From JAZDEY01 sp043808325 [NCBI: Candidatus Eiseniibacteriota bacterium] (GTDB taxonomy: Bacteria > Arandabacterota > Arandabacteria > Arandabacterales), in contig JAZDEY010000057.1 of the NCBI GenBank assembly GCA_043808325.1, forward strand, positions 1 to 28,849: 28,849 bases of DNA, in the 5' to 3' direction. Positions 7,410-16,141 of the stretch are shown here, one piece after another. The notes under the pieces are model-generated. The model was not told the DNA's origin. It was given only the letters and a program-made list of their open reading frames with translations, and did not search any database. Position numbers and translations under genes: made by a program. How positions within the stretch are numbered: position 1 is the stretch's first letter; every line of letters begins with the position of its first letter.

Positions 7410-9886
7410 AAGGTGCGATGACGAGAAACTGGTCGGTCCTGGTCTGCCTGGCGGCGGCTTGCCTTGTGCTGGCCGCGGCCTCAAGGGCGGCCGATGCTCC
7501 AGCCGTCACTTCAATAGATCTTAACTCTGCCACGCTCGAAGAGCTATCGGCGCTTCCCGTCTCGCCCGAGGCCGCCCGGGCGATCTACGAGTACCGGGAA
7601 TTCCGCGCATACTTCAAGAGCGTCTACGACCTGATGAAGGTGCCTGGAATCGACGCCGCTGCTCTCGAAAACCTGAAACCGCTGGTGCGGATCGAGCCCG
7701 TTGAGGCCGATCAACTTGCCCGCGACATAAGTGAGGCCCAGCGCAATATCAGAAGCTGGGGCTCTTCCGAGGGCTCCAACGAAGGCCTGATCGATCTCTG
7801 GATAGACATCGCGAAGGACCGCCCCAACATAAACACGGCGACCGTCTATGAGCTTATGAATCTTCAGAATGTCTCGGCGGTGGACGCGGTCGCGATCGTC
7901 AACCACCGCAAGGCGATCGAGAGCTACCGCTCGAGGCGGGACCTCCGCTATACTCCCAACCTTTCAGGCTGGGGCTACATGAATGCTCGGGGCCTCGTAA
8001 AGTACGAGGACACCGAGAAGACCGGCGATCTTCACGGCCGCTACCAGGTGAGATCGAGAAGCTCGATCTTGGATAGCGACATCTCCGAGCTTCTCTCGGA
8101 AGATGTCTACCCCGCCGAGGGTGTCTACGATTCCTGGTACGACAGGCTCGGGATGGATAAGAGCCGGCCGGAGATCTCCCAGAAGCTTTTCCTTAAGTAC
8201 TATGTCGGCCAGAAGACCACCCTCCACGGCGGCCTTCAGGCCTGGAGACTGGGTGGCGAGAAGGACCCGATCGGGCGCCGCAAGGGCTTTGCAGGAATCG
8301 AGGGGCTCAGGCTCGGCTCGCTCACGATCGAGAAGGTCTACGTCGGCGATTATCTGGTCTCCTTCGGCCAGGGCCTGGTGATGGAGAACAGTGATTACTT
8401 CAAATCGAGAAAGTCGGGCTACTCATTCGACACGCGTTACTACGGCATACTGGGGGACATGTCGCGGACCCAGGAGTACAAACTCTCGGGCGCGGCGGTC
8501 CAGGCGACCTGGAAGAATCTCAAAGGCATCGGCTTCTATTCGAATGATTGGAAGGACGCAGTCTTAAACGAGGACGGCTCGGCTGCCTCCTATATCGTCC
8601 TCGATCCGTCGATCGATAACGACACGCTCAAGCGTTATGGGCTGCGGCCGATGAAGGACGTTCTTCACGAACGCACGTTGGGCGGCAATTTGCGATACGT
8701 CTTCTATCCCGGCACCCACATGGGCGTCTCGGGCTATGAATCGCGATACAACCGCCGGTTTGATCCCGCGGGGGGCGCGAGCCTGATCGAGCGATTCGAT
8801 AAGATCACCTGGCCCGACAATGAGATCTTTGCTTCCTATCGGAGCCCGGGCAAGTTCAGGCGGGTCTATGGGCTCGAGATGCAGAGTGTCTACGAGAATT
8901 ACTGCCTCCAGGCCGAATATGCCGAGCTGGACTTGGGCGGCAGCGTCGCCAAGATCGGGGACGACCCGCACGGCTTCGTGGCATCCCTGTGGTCGCAATT
9001 CAACAACTTCAATCTGCTTGCCCTTTATCGGGATTACAGCATCGGGTTCGATAACCCCTATAACCGCGGGTTCGCCAACTACAGCCGCTTCAAGGGCACA
9101 ATCCTCGAAGATCAGTATTATCTTACGGACCCACTCTACGGCTTGATCTATGACAACGCGGTCAATCCTCAGGCCGAGCGCGGCCTCTATCTCTCATCGC
9201 GCTACCGGCTCACCACCGGGTTGATCCCGCGCTTCGAGTACGACCGGTGGACGCGCGTATCGGACGGCGCCAGCTACAGCAGGTTTGTCGCCAATGTGGA
9301 GCTGAGACTGGTTTATCCCTTGAGGCTCAAGCTTCGGCAGCAGTTCCAGGGCAGAAATCAGGATGACCAGATCGCTCCAAGCCGTTTCGATCTTACGGAG
9401 ACCAGAATCGAGCTTGAGATGAGGCTGTCCGCATACGATATGATTGAGTTCATGTACCTCACCGGCGGGACCAGATGGCCTCCGAGGCCGAGACTGGTGG
9501 GCGGCGTTACACCCGACGGCGATCACCCCGCCGAGGGCCAGTCCTTCCAGCCGGCGCGCGCCCTGTTGCTCCACGCGGTACACAATTTCAACGATGCCTT
9601 CAGCATGAGCGCCGGAGCGATAGCCTACAGCGGCTTCGTGTGGTTCTTTGAGGAGAGCGATTTCAAGGCCCTCAGCCGCGACAACTCGATGCGTTTCTGG
9701 TTCTCGATCGAGGACAGGCTCTCCGACCAGCTTTGGATCGAGGCCAAGGCGGCCTTTGACCGGGGACTTCCGGCCACCAATCTGGACATCAGGCGCTATA
9801 ACCAGCCGTTCGGCGACGCCATAGATGCCGACTATATGGTTAACAAGGAAAGATACTTCAGAATCCAACTTGATTACATGTGGTAG
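7406..9886 (+). CDS. Two helix-hairpin-helix domains fused to a large outer-membrane beta-barrel
   Basis: About 826 residues from ATG 7406, which overlaps the upstream TGA; ATG 7418 is a possible alternative. The frame stays open further upstream, but that part shadows the PorV-like gene. A signal peptide (about 1-31) precedes two ComEA/PulG-type HhH units: about 37-96 (IDLNSATLEEL..LP) and about 142-200 (NINTATVYELM.L). Residues about 210-826 are rich in alternating aromatic and charged strands and end in a C-terminal aromatic (LDYMW), as expected for an outer-membrane barrel. HhH pairs of this type bind DNA non-specifically in ComEA, so the periplasmic part may bind DNA. The barrel is too long for a simple porin. 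Function is not established; it could be a DNA-binding channel or a secretion-associated barrel. Confidence 0.8.
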   Translation: MKGAMTRNWSVLVCLAAACLVLAAASRAADAPAVTSIDLNSATLEELSALPVSPEAARAIYEYREFRAYFKSVYDLMKVPGIDAAALENLKPLVRIEPVEADQLARDISEAQRNIRSWGSSEGSNEGLIDLWIDIAKDRPNINTATVYELMNLQNVSAVDAVAIVNHRKAIESYRSRRDLRYTPNLSGWGYMNARGLVKYEDTEKTGDLHGRYQVRSRSSILDSDISELLSEDVYPAEGVYDSWYDRLGMDKSRPEISQKLFLKYYVGQKTTLHGGLQAWRLGGEKDPIGRRKGFAGIEGLRLGSLTIEKVYVGDYLVSFGQGLVMENSDYFKSRKSGYSFDTRYYGILGDMSRTQEYKLSGAAVQATWKNLKGIGFYSNDWKDAVLNEDGSAASYIVLDPSIDNDTLKRYGLRPMKDVLHERTLGGNLRYVFYPGTHMGVSGYESRYNRRFDPAGGASLIERFDKITWPDNEIFASYRSPGKFRRVYGLEMQSVYENYCLQAEYAELDLGGSVAKIGDDPHGFVASLWSQFNNFNLLALYRDYSIGFDNPYNRGFANYSRFKGTILEDQYYLTDPLYGLIYDNAVNPQAERGLYLSSRYRLTTGLIPRFEYDRWTRVSDGASYSRFVANVELRLVYPLRLKLRQQFQGRNQDDQIAPSRFDLTETRIELEMRLSAYDMIEFMYLTGGTRWPPRPRLVGGVTPDGDHPAEGQSFQPARALLLHAVHNFNDAFSMSAGAIAYSGFVWFFEESDFKALSRDNSMRFWFSIEDRLSDQLWIEAKAAFDRGLPATNLDIRRYNQPFGDAIDADYMVNKERYFRIQLDYMW

Positions 9887-9901
9887 AAGGGGGTAGGCAC
9901 T

Positions 9902-11203
9902 ATGAGAAGCGGCGGGATCGCGGCGATACTGGCACTTGCCTTGGTGTCGTCAGCATGGGGCTATGGCTATCTTGGGGTCGGTCTCGGCACGGGGGTCTTC
10001 CAGGGTTCCGCCAGAGGTGGCGGCATGGGTGAGGTTACCATGCTCAGCGAAGACGGCCCGCTTGCCGTTAGCCTGAATCCCGCGCTGCTGGGGCTTATGA
10101 AGGACGGCCGCGTGGAGGCCACCTATCGTGGCGCGTCCGTTCGCGAAGACTGGGCATTCCCGGTTCATGACAGTTTCGACGCCCTCTTGGGCTACAACAC
10201 CTACTCGGCGAACTCCAATATTTACCACGCCTTCTCGGGGCAGGCCGCTTCGGGGCCATTGACCAGGCTCGGCGGCGTTTGTTTCGCCTTGGCGTCACTT
10301 CCTGTCTACGACTTCAGGTACGATTATGAGGAAGAGGTCCGCGATAGGAACCCCAACGCGCAGCCACCCGATCGGGTGATCGCCAACAACTTCATTCGAG
10401 GCGATGGCGCCATCGCCTCGCTTTCCTTCGGACTCGGTAAGGCCTTCTATCCAAGTTTCTCGCTTGGGGCCGGCCTTGATTACCTCTTCGGCAAACACGA
10501 TCTTGAAAAAGGCATTTCCTTTGTGGATGCGACGCGGATCCCGTGGGCCAGTGGGAACCCGGACACTTCGGGCACGTTTTCGGCATCGGATCTCTCAGGA
10601 ACAAGATTCACCCTGGGTGCGACCTGGGTCTTGGGCGAGAGGGTTGAGGTCGGCGCGGCCTATAAGAGCCGGGCCGAGCTCGAGGGCGATTTCTCCGGAG
10701 AAAACTCGAGCCTGCTCGGGTTCGGGGGAGCGTCAGGGGCCGATGGCGCAAGGATCACCGTCAAGTACCCGGCTTCTTATGCTCTGGGTGTTAGCATCCG
10801 GCCCAGGAACGTGCTGGTCGCCGTCGTCGAAGGCGACGTGGTCTTGACCAAGTGGAGTGATGTCAGCGATGCAGCCGGCATCGCCGGCACCTACCTTGAC
10901 GATACCTACGAGTGGCATCTCGGAGTGGAACACATCTTCTATAACCGGCAGGCTTTGAGGTTCGGTCTGCTCTACAGGCCCTCACCCAAGGAGAAGGAGA
11001 CCAGTGAGGCTGCCGTGACCGCCGGGACCGGCTTCACGATTGCGGGGATCGGGGTCGATCTGGCCGCCAAAGTCGGATGGCGCGAATACCGCCAGCCCGA
11101 CATCTTCAGCGATGAGATCTTTGGAGCCAAGCTCAGGGGTTCGACCGATCTGGTGAAGGAGAGCATCACCGGCGCGGTCATATCAGTAAGCCGGAGATTC
11201 TAG
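9902..11203 (+). CDS. FadL/OmpP1-like outer-membrane transporter
   Basis: This 433-residue protein starts at ATG 9902 behind GAAGGGGG. The signal peptide is about residues 1-20 (SSAWG). The N-terminal pattern SARGGGMGEVTML...LAVSLNPALLGL (about 36-65) is the plug/hatch signature of OMPP1/FadL-type barrels, which take up hydrophobic compounds. The remaining sequence is beta-rich and ends in VSRRF with a C-terminal phenylalanine, the barrel-assembly signature. It lies 15 bases after the HhH-barrel gene and 40 bases before the 5'-nucleotidase, in the same run. Its N-terminal motif is a distant relative of that in the PorV-like protein at 6522. Substrate unknown. Confidence 0.8.
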   Translation: MRSGGIAAILALALVSSAWGYGYLGVGLGTGVFQGSARGGGMGEVTMLSEDGPLAVSLNPALLGLMKDGRVEATYRGASVREDWAFPVHDSFDALLGYNTYSANSNIYHAFSGQAASGPLTRLGGVCFALASLPVYDFRYDYEEEVRDRNPNAQPPDRVIANNFIRGDGAIASLSFGLGKAFYPSFSLGAGLDYLFGKHDLEKGISFVDATRIPWASGNPDTSGTFSASDLSGTRFTLGATWVLGERVEVGAAYKSRAELEGDFSGENSSLLGFGGASGADGARITVKYPASYALGVSIRPRNVLVAVVEGDVVLTKWSDVSDAAGIAGTYLDDTYEWHLGVEHIFYNRQALRFGLLYRPSPKEKETSEAAVTAGTGFTIAGIGVDLAAKVGWREYRQPDIFSDEIFGAKLRGSTDLVKESITGAVISVSRRF

Positions 11204-11243
11204 CAAGATGTTATAGGAATAAGCGAGGTTGGGAGGTCCTGTG

Positions 11244-12944
11244 GTGGACTTGATCAAGAATCTATCAGGCATCGTGCTTGGGCTTATCATGTGCCTTGTG
11301 GCCGCCGGCCTGGGGTTTGCCGGCGAGGCCAAGCCCATAGACATAACCATAATGCATACCAACGATGTCCACGGTGGCATCGATCCCACGGGTGCGACCT
11401 TCATGGATGAGGAGTTCCCGCCGCTCTTGGGGGGCGGCGCCTCGCTTGCCCGCCTTGCCGATGACGTGCGGACCAAGGCAGCCGCCGAGGGTCAAGGCTT
11501 TCTCCTCCTCGATACGGGAGATATCTGGCAGGGTACGCCGGTCGGGAATTACCGGGCTGGTGAAGTGGTGATCGAGTTTATGAACCGGGTCGGGTACGAT
11601 GCCTGGGTTCCGGGCAATCACGAGTTTGACGCGGGTCTCGACAATGCCTTCAAGATCTTCAAGATGGCGAAGTTCCCGGTGCTGGGAGCTAATATCGTTG
11701 ACAAGACCACCGGCCAGATCCCGGCCCCGTTTGTGCCTTACATCATCAAGGAAGCCGCCGGCGTCAAGATCGGCATAATCGGGATCATAACCGAGGAAAC
11801 CGAGTTCTATTCCACCGAGCAGAACCTGGGCAATTTCGATCTCATCGCCGTCAAGCCCGTGATCCAGAAGTACATGGCGGAGCTCAGGCCCAAAGTCGAC
11901 CTGATCTTTGTCCTGGGCCATATCGGTATCCCTTTCGATGTGTGGTCGGCCTACCGGGAGATGATCGAAACCGGGTCCGAGCAGAAGATCCGGTACGGCA
12001 TGAATGCCATGGAACTTGTTCACTATACGCCGGGTATAGATGTCCTGATCGGCGGCCATATCCACGTCGGGCTCGAGGGTGGTTGGGAAGATCCCGTGAC
12101 CCATACGATCTGTCTCCAGACCTACGGTAGGGGTACGGGCGTAGGCGTCTACGATCTCAATCTCGATCCCCGGACCAGGCAGATAATCGGATACACCCTT
12201 CCCGAGGCCGACGGCTCGATCGTCACGCTCTATGAGGACGAATACTGGCCGAAGCCCGAGATAAGCGAATTCCTTTCGGAGAAGATCGACAGCGCCGAAG
12301 TCGGCATGGACCAGCCCATCGGCAGAGCCCTGGTGGACCTCACCCGGGTGGGTGTGGGGGAGTCGGTGCTCGGTAATCTCGTGACCGACGCGATGGGGGA
12401 GGCGGTGGACGCCGACGTGGCTTTCACCAATCTTGGCGGCATCCGAGCCAATATCCATATGGGGGTCATCACGGCGCGCGACGTCTTCAATGCCGTTCCT
12501 TTCGAGAACCGGCTCGTCTATTACGACATGACGGGTTCCTTCCTGAAGCTGGTACTGGAGTGGCGTGTCAAGGGCATGCGGCAGGGGGCCTATGTGTCGG
12601 GCATCAAGATCGTTTACAGCCGGGCGCTCCCCGATTTCGACCGGCTAACCCTGCTTACGGTAGGCGGCAAGCCCTGGGACCCCGACAGCCTTTACCGTGT
12701 GGCGACCACGGATTTCATAGCCTCCGGCAATATAGGGCTTGAGATTCTTACGCAAATAGATCCCAAATATGTCCACAAAACCGACATCCTGGTAAAGGAT
12801 GCCATCGTGGACTATATTCAGCGCCATTCACCCCTTGACCGCAAGCTTGAAGGCAGGTTCTTGAGGGACGATGCGGCGCAGTATTCGCCCGAGATCCTCA
12901 ACGCCAGCAAGCGGATCAAGGACATCAAAGACCTTACCCACTAA
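11244..12944 (+). CDS. UshA-like periplasmic 5'-nucleotidase/metallophosphatase
   Basis: About 566 residues from GTG 11244, chosen because GGAGG at 11232-11236 lies seven bases upstream; GTG 11241 and TTG 11229 are alternatives. After a signal peptide (about 1-26) comes a calcineurin-like metallophosphatase domain with all metal motifs: HTNDVHG (D41, H43), DTGDIW (D93), GNHE (124-127), LGHIG (H226) and GGHIH (270-274). The C-terminal 5'-nucleotidase domain shows LGNLVTDAM, NLGGIRA and PFENRLV, the substrate-binding region. Such enzymes remove phosphate from nucleotides, and sometimes from UDP-sugars, outside the inner membrane. The gene closes the run that starts at 2566, which links that run to nucleotide or phosphate use. 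Highly confident for the family; exact substrate unknown. Confidence 0.92.
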   Translation: MDLIKNLSGIVLGLIMCLVAAGLGFAGEAKPIDITIMHTNDVHGGIDPTGATFMDEEFPPLLGGGASLARLADDVRTKAAAEGQGFLLLDTGDIWQGTPVGNYRAGEVVIEFMNRVGYDAWVPGNHEFDAGLDNAFKIFKMAKFPVLGANIVDKTTGQIPAPFVPYIIKEAAGVKIGIIGIITEETEFYSTEQNLGNFDLIAVKPVIQKYMAELRPKVDLIFVLGHIGIPFDVWSAYREMIETGSEQKIRYGMNAMELVHYTPGIDVLIGGHIHVGLEGGWEDPVTHTICLQTYGRGTGVGVYDLNLDPRTRQIIGYTLPEADGSIVTLYEDEYWPKPEISEFLSEKIDSAEVGMDQPIGRALVDLTRVGVGESVLGNLVTDAMGEAVDADVAFTNLGGIRANIHMGVITARDVFNAVPFENRLVYYDMTGSFLKLVLEWRVKGMRQGAYVSGIKIVYSRALPDFDRLTLLTVGGKPWDPDSLYRVATTDFIASGNIGLEILTQIDPKYVHKTDILVKDAIVDYIQRHSPLDRKLEGRFLRDDAAQYSPEILNASKRIKDIKDLTH

Positions 12945-12980
12945 GGCCTGGACGCCCCGCCTCCACCCCCATTTATTAGG

Positions 12981-13009
12981 TTGAAATCCTGTAGCCGGTA
13001 TGATATAGT
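12981..13009 (+). promoter_or_regulatory. Sigma70-like promoter of the 13078 gene
   Basis: TTGAAA (12981-12986), a 17-base spacer, and TATAGT (13004-13009) in an AT-rich pocket of otherwise GC-rich DNA. Transcription should begin near 13016, leaving a leader of about 62 bases. The leader holds a small GGGG/CCCC hairpin (13046-13061) just before the ribosome binding site. Confidence 0.65.
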
Positions 13010-13077
13010 ATATCTGTAAGGTGTAAGTCGCACATATTGGACAGCGGGGCGTAGTACCCCCAAAAACGGAGGTTGCA

Positions 13078-15966
13078 ATGCGAGTCATTGCCGCTACAGG
13101 CGTTTTGTTCCTATTTGCAGTCGTCGCGCTTTCGGGTGTCGTCCTGGCGGCCAGCGCCGGGGATGTTGTCATAAACGAGATCTGGGTCAATGACCCGACG
13201 TACTTTGACGGCGGGGAGTACATTGAGCTTTACAACCGCACTGCTTCCCCGATCAATCTTGCCGGCTGGGTAATAAGCGGGACCGAGTACGACGGCCTCT
13301 GCGGCGAGCATCATCACCAGATTCCCACCGGCATTACGATAGCGGCTCACGGCTACATCGTGATTGCCCGCGATGCCATCACCAATGATGAGGTCCCCGG
13401 TGGCAGCACCGGTTACAGGACCAAGTGGGGCGCCGCGCCGGATCTCGAGATGTACGACAATAGCCGGACCTACGAGGTTGACGATCCGGCTGTTCCCAAT
13501 ACCATCTGTCAGAATCCGGATGCTAATGACGACCAGATCAGGCTGATCCCGGGCACCAGCGATTATTCCAAGTCCTGTTCGGGCTCTTACAACAGGTACG
13601 AAGTGCTGTATCTTTACGATACGGCGGCGCGGACCAACCTCATAGATGCGATGGAATACCGGGACCCCGCGTACTGCACTGCGGATCAGTGCCTGGGTGT
13701 CAATGTATCGGACAACGATGCCTTCGCCGGCATTCCCGACGTGGGCATAAGCCTGGGCAGGGACGCGACGGGCACCGATACCAATAACTCGAGCGCCGAC
13801 TTCCATTATGAAGTGGCCACGCCCCGGGCAGTGAACATCGTGAACACTCCGCCGGATATTTGGACCTTGCGCTACAGCCCGTGTGAGCCGACCTCTTCCA
13901 GTACGGTCACAATCACCTGCTACGCCAAGGACCCTAACGGCGTCACTTCCATGAAATGCTATTACAGCGTGGACGGCGGGGCCTATACGTTTGTGGCGAT
14001 GTCGGCAGCTCCCGGCGACAGCCTCTACTCTTGCGTCCTGCCGGCCCAGGCCGATCAGAAGGAAATCACTTTTTATGTCGAAGCTACCGACGGCTTTGTG
14101 CCTCCGGCCACCAGCAAATACCCTGCGGATGCGCCGGGTGGCGCCTATAGATACCGAGTCGGCACGCAATTGATCTCGACGGTCCAGTACGTGGACATCG
14201 GTGGGGATTCCTCGAGCTATGCGGGCCACGCAGTTAACGTCAGCGGTGTGGTGACCGCGGGCCGAAGTATCTTCAACGCCAATATGTTTGTGATCCAGGA
14301 CGGCAGCGGCCCCTGGAACGGCATTTGGGTCTACGACCCGACCGCCTCGGTGCCGGCCGAAGAAGGCGACCTGGTCACAGTCTCGGGGAAGGTGCAGGAA
14401 TACTACCTGCGCACCGAGATCTATATGTTTGTGGGCTGCTACAACGAGGTCAGCTCGGGTAACGCTCTGCCGGCGCCTGTGACCGTGGCAACGAGCGCCA
14501 TGGCGACCACGTCGACCCTTGGGGAGCGCTATGAAGCCGTTCTCACAAAGGTTGCGAATGTGACCGTCACCAACGATAGCGCCGATGCTTACGGTGAATG
14601 GGAAGTCAACGACGGTTCGGGTGCCTGCCGGATCGGCGCTGCCGGTTTCTATGGCTACACCCCGAATACCGGCGACGTGCTGGACGGGGTCCAGGGCGTC
14701 GGCGACTACTCCTACAGCAACCGCAAGATCGAGCCCAGGTGGAGCGAGGACATCATCGGTCCGCCTATAATCTCGAGCTTGGTTTACGCGCCGCACGCCC
14801 CGCAGACCGGGAATGCGATCACGTTTAGCGCAACCGTGACCGGTGCGAACCCGCCGTTCACCGTGAAGCTCTTCTGCAGCACCAACGGCGGCGCCTCCTT
14901 CGACAGCACGACGATGACCACTTCCGACAGTGTTTATACGGCGGTCAAGGGGCCTTGGCCGAATGGCACGACGGTCGACTACTATGTCAGAGCCACTGAC
15001 GTTCAGCCAATGACCGCGCGCAAGCCTGCCTCCGGGACCTACGATCTCTACGTGGGCAGGGTGACCATCTATCAGGTCCAGTATGTTGCTCCGGGTCTCG
15101 ACAGCTCCAGCTATGCCGGTAAGCCCGTTAACCTCGGGGGCATCGTGACCGCCGCGAGCGGAGAACTCGGCATCAACTACTTCTATATCCAGAACCACGG
15201 CCTATCATCCGATTTCAGAGGTGTTAAGGTGTATGACCGGACGGGTACCGTGAGCGTAGCCCGCGGCGACAGCGTCACAGTTTCGGGAGACGTTCAGGAG
15301 TACTACAACAACACCGAGATTGCGATGTTCTTCCCTGCGGCCGTGACTATCCATTCTCACAGCAATAATGTGCCTGCCGCTACCCCGGTCACGACCGCAG
15401 CGGTCAATATCTCCGAGAAATACGAGGGTGTGCTGGTCCAGGCCAATACTGCAACAGTCAAGGCCGCCAAGGACCAGTACGGCGAGTGGCTGATCTCCAG
15501 CGGCGGCGCTGCCGATACCTGCAAGGTCGGCGATTACGGCACTTACGCCTACGTGCCCGTGGTCAACGACGTGGTGATCGTCCGCGGCGTGGTCGACTAT
15601 GCATTCAGTCAGTACAAGATCCAGCCGCGGCAGGACGACGACGTCTGCTATCCTGCCAAGGCCGGCACTCCTGACGGCACGACCGTGCCTTCGAGGGTGA
15701 TGCTGGCGGTAAGACCCAACCCAATGCTGGATGGCGGCGAAGTGAGATTCGCGCTGCCCGTGACGGGTAACGTGGCCCTCAAGGTCTATAACGTCAAGGG
15801 CGAGCTGGTGCGGACCCTGATCGAGGGCGCGAGCCCCGCCGGTGAGTACAAGATCGACTGGAACGGCGCCAACTCGAGGGGCAACCGCGTGACCTCGGGC
15901 ATCTATTTTCTAAGACTTGAAACCAGAGGTGGATCGGCTGTAAGCAAAGTGGTCGTTTCAAGGTAA
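13078..15966 (+). CDS. Large secreted lamin-tail/OB-fold repeat protein with type IX-like C-terminal domain
   Basis: This 962-residue exported protein starts at ATG 13078, with CGGAGG ten bases upstream. Domains: signal peptide about 1-26; lamin-tail domain about 28-250 (VVINEIWVNDP, GEYIELYNRT); an Ig-like domain about 258-360; OB module 1 about 363-560; a second Ig-like domain about 562-660; OB module 2 about 662-860; and a FlgD/type IX-like sorting domain about 875-962 (YNVKGELVRTL, SGIYFLRLE, ending KVVVSR). The Ig+OB pair is therefore repeated twice. Each OB module has the SSSYAG...VNVSG/VNLGG start and a YE-x-V-L signature. As in the relatives at 2566, 3606 and 26708, no catalytic domain is seen. 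Own promoter; the next gene lies 175 bases downstream. Likely an adhesin or surface binding protein. Confidence 0.85.
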   Translation: MRVIAATGVLFLFAVVALSGVVLAASAGDVVINEIWVNDPTYFDGGEYIELYNRTASPINLAGWVISGTEYDGLCGEHHHQIPTGITIAAHGYIVIARDAITNDEVPGGSTGYRTKWGAAPDLEMYDNSRTYEVDDPAVPNTICQNPDANDDQIRLIPGTSDYSKSCSGSYNRYEVLYLYDTAARTNLIDAMEYRDPAYCTADQCLGVNVSDNDAFAGIPDVGISLGRDATGTDTNNSSADFHYEVATPRAVNIVNTPPDIWTLRYSPCEPTSSSTVTITCYAKDPNGVTSMKCYYSVDGGAYTFVAMSAAPGDSLYSCVLPAQADQKEITFYVEATDGFVPPATSKYPADAPGGAYRYRVGTQLISTVQYVDIGGDSSSYAGHAVNVSGVVTAGRSIFNANMFVIQDGSGPWNGIWVYDPTASVPAEEGDLVTVSGKVQEYYLRTEIYMFVGCYNEVSSGNALPAPVTVATSAMATTSTLGERYEAVLTKVANVTVTNDSADAYGEWEVNDGSGACRIGAAGFYGYTPNTGDVLDGVQGVGDYSYSNRKIEPRWSEDIIGPPIISSLVYAPHAPQTGNAITFSATVTGANPPFTVKLFCSTNGGASFDSTTMTTSDSVYTAVKGPWPNGTTVDYYVRATDVQPMTARKPASGTYDLYVGRVTIYQVQYVAPGLDSSSYAGKPVNLGGIVTAASGELGINYFYIQNHGLSSDFRGVKVYDRTGTVSVARGDSVTVSGDVQEYYNNTEIAMFFPAAVTIHSHSNNVPAATPVTTAAVNISEKYEGVLVQANTATVKAAKDQYGEWLISSGGAADTCKVGDYGTYAYVPVVNDVVIVRGVVDYAFSQYKIQPRQDDDVCYPAKAGTPDGTTVPSRVMLAVRPNPMLDGGEVRFALPVTGNVALKVYNVKGELVRTLIEGASPAGEYKIDWNGANSRGNRVTSGIYFLRLETRGGSAVSKVVVSR
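13850..15660 (+). repeat. Internal tandem repeat: two Ig-like + OB-fold units
   Basis: Within the 962-residue protein, about 13850-14760 and 14761-15660 each encode an Ig-like domain followed by an OB module. Matching landmarks are PPDI/PPII at the unit start, DYYVRATD versus FYVEATD, SSSYAGHAVN versus SSSYAGKPVN, VSGKVQEYY versus VSGDVQEYY, and KIEPRWSEDI versus KIQPRQDDDV. This is a protein-level repeat of about 300 residues; the DNA has diverged. Confidence 0.7.
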
Positions 15967-16141
15967 CTCTAAGCAACCTTTAGGTGTGAAGGGGGTGGTT
16001 TGAGACCAGCTTGATTCAGGGGTGTGGTTGGGAGGTTGTGCTAAGTCCGGTGAGCCCGGCGAGGCCTGTGCGGCCTCAAGAGGTGCCGGAAGTGGAAGCA
16101 GCAATTCTGGGGCGAGTCCCAGGAAAGGGAGGTTGTAGAAA
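15967..16141 (+). promoter_or_regulatory. G-rich, hairpin-bearing leader before the 16142 gene
   Basis: This 175-base gap has no open frame of note. It contains a perfect hairpin GAGGCC-tgtgc-GGCCTC (16061-16077) and a second one, CTGGG/CCCAG (16107-16122), immediately before a strong GGGAGG ribosome binding site (16127-16132). I see no convincing sigma70 promoter in it. It may be a structured mRNA leader or the tail of the upstream transcript. It does not match a riboswitch class that I recognise. Confidence 0.3.

Noticed and set aside
11265-12458. Minus-strand open frame of 397 codons opposite the 5'-nucleotidase
   Set aside because: The plus strand carries every UshA motif; the minus frame is a His/Asp-rich mirror of the opposite codons.
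13016-13077. Cyclic-di-GMP-like riboswitch in the 13078 leader (AGCGGGG, CCCC)
   Set aside because: The leader is only about 62 bases and lacks the conserved CACGCACAGGGCAAACC-type half, so the similarity is superficial.
13111-15198. Minus-strand open frame of 695 codons opposite the 13078 gene
   Set aside because: The plus strand encodes a signal peptide, lamin-tail, OB and FlgD-like domains with a promoter and ribosome binding site. The minus frame is low-complexity and has no recognisable domain, so it is a codon-bias shadow.
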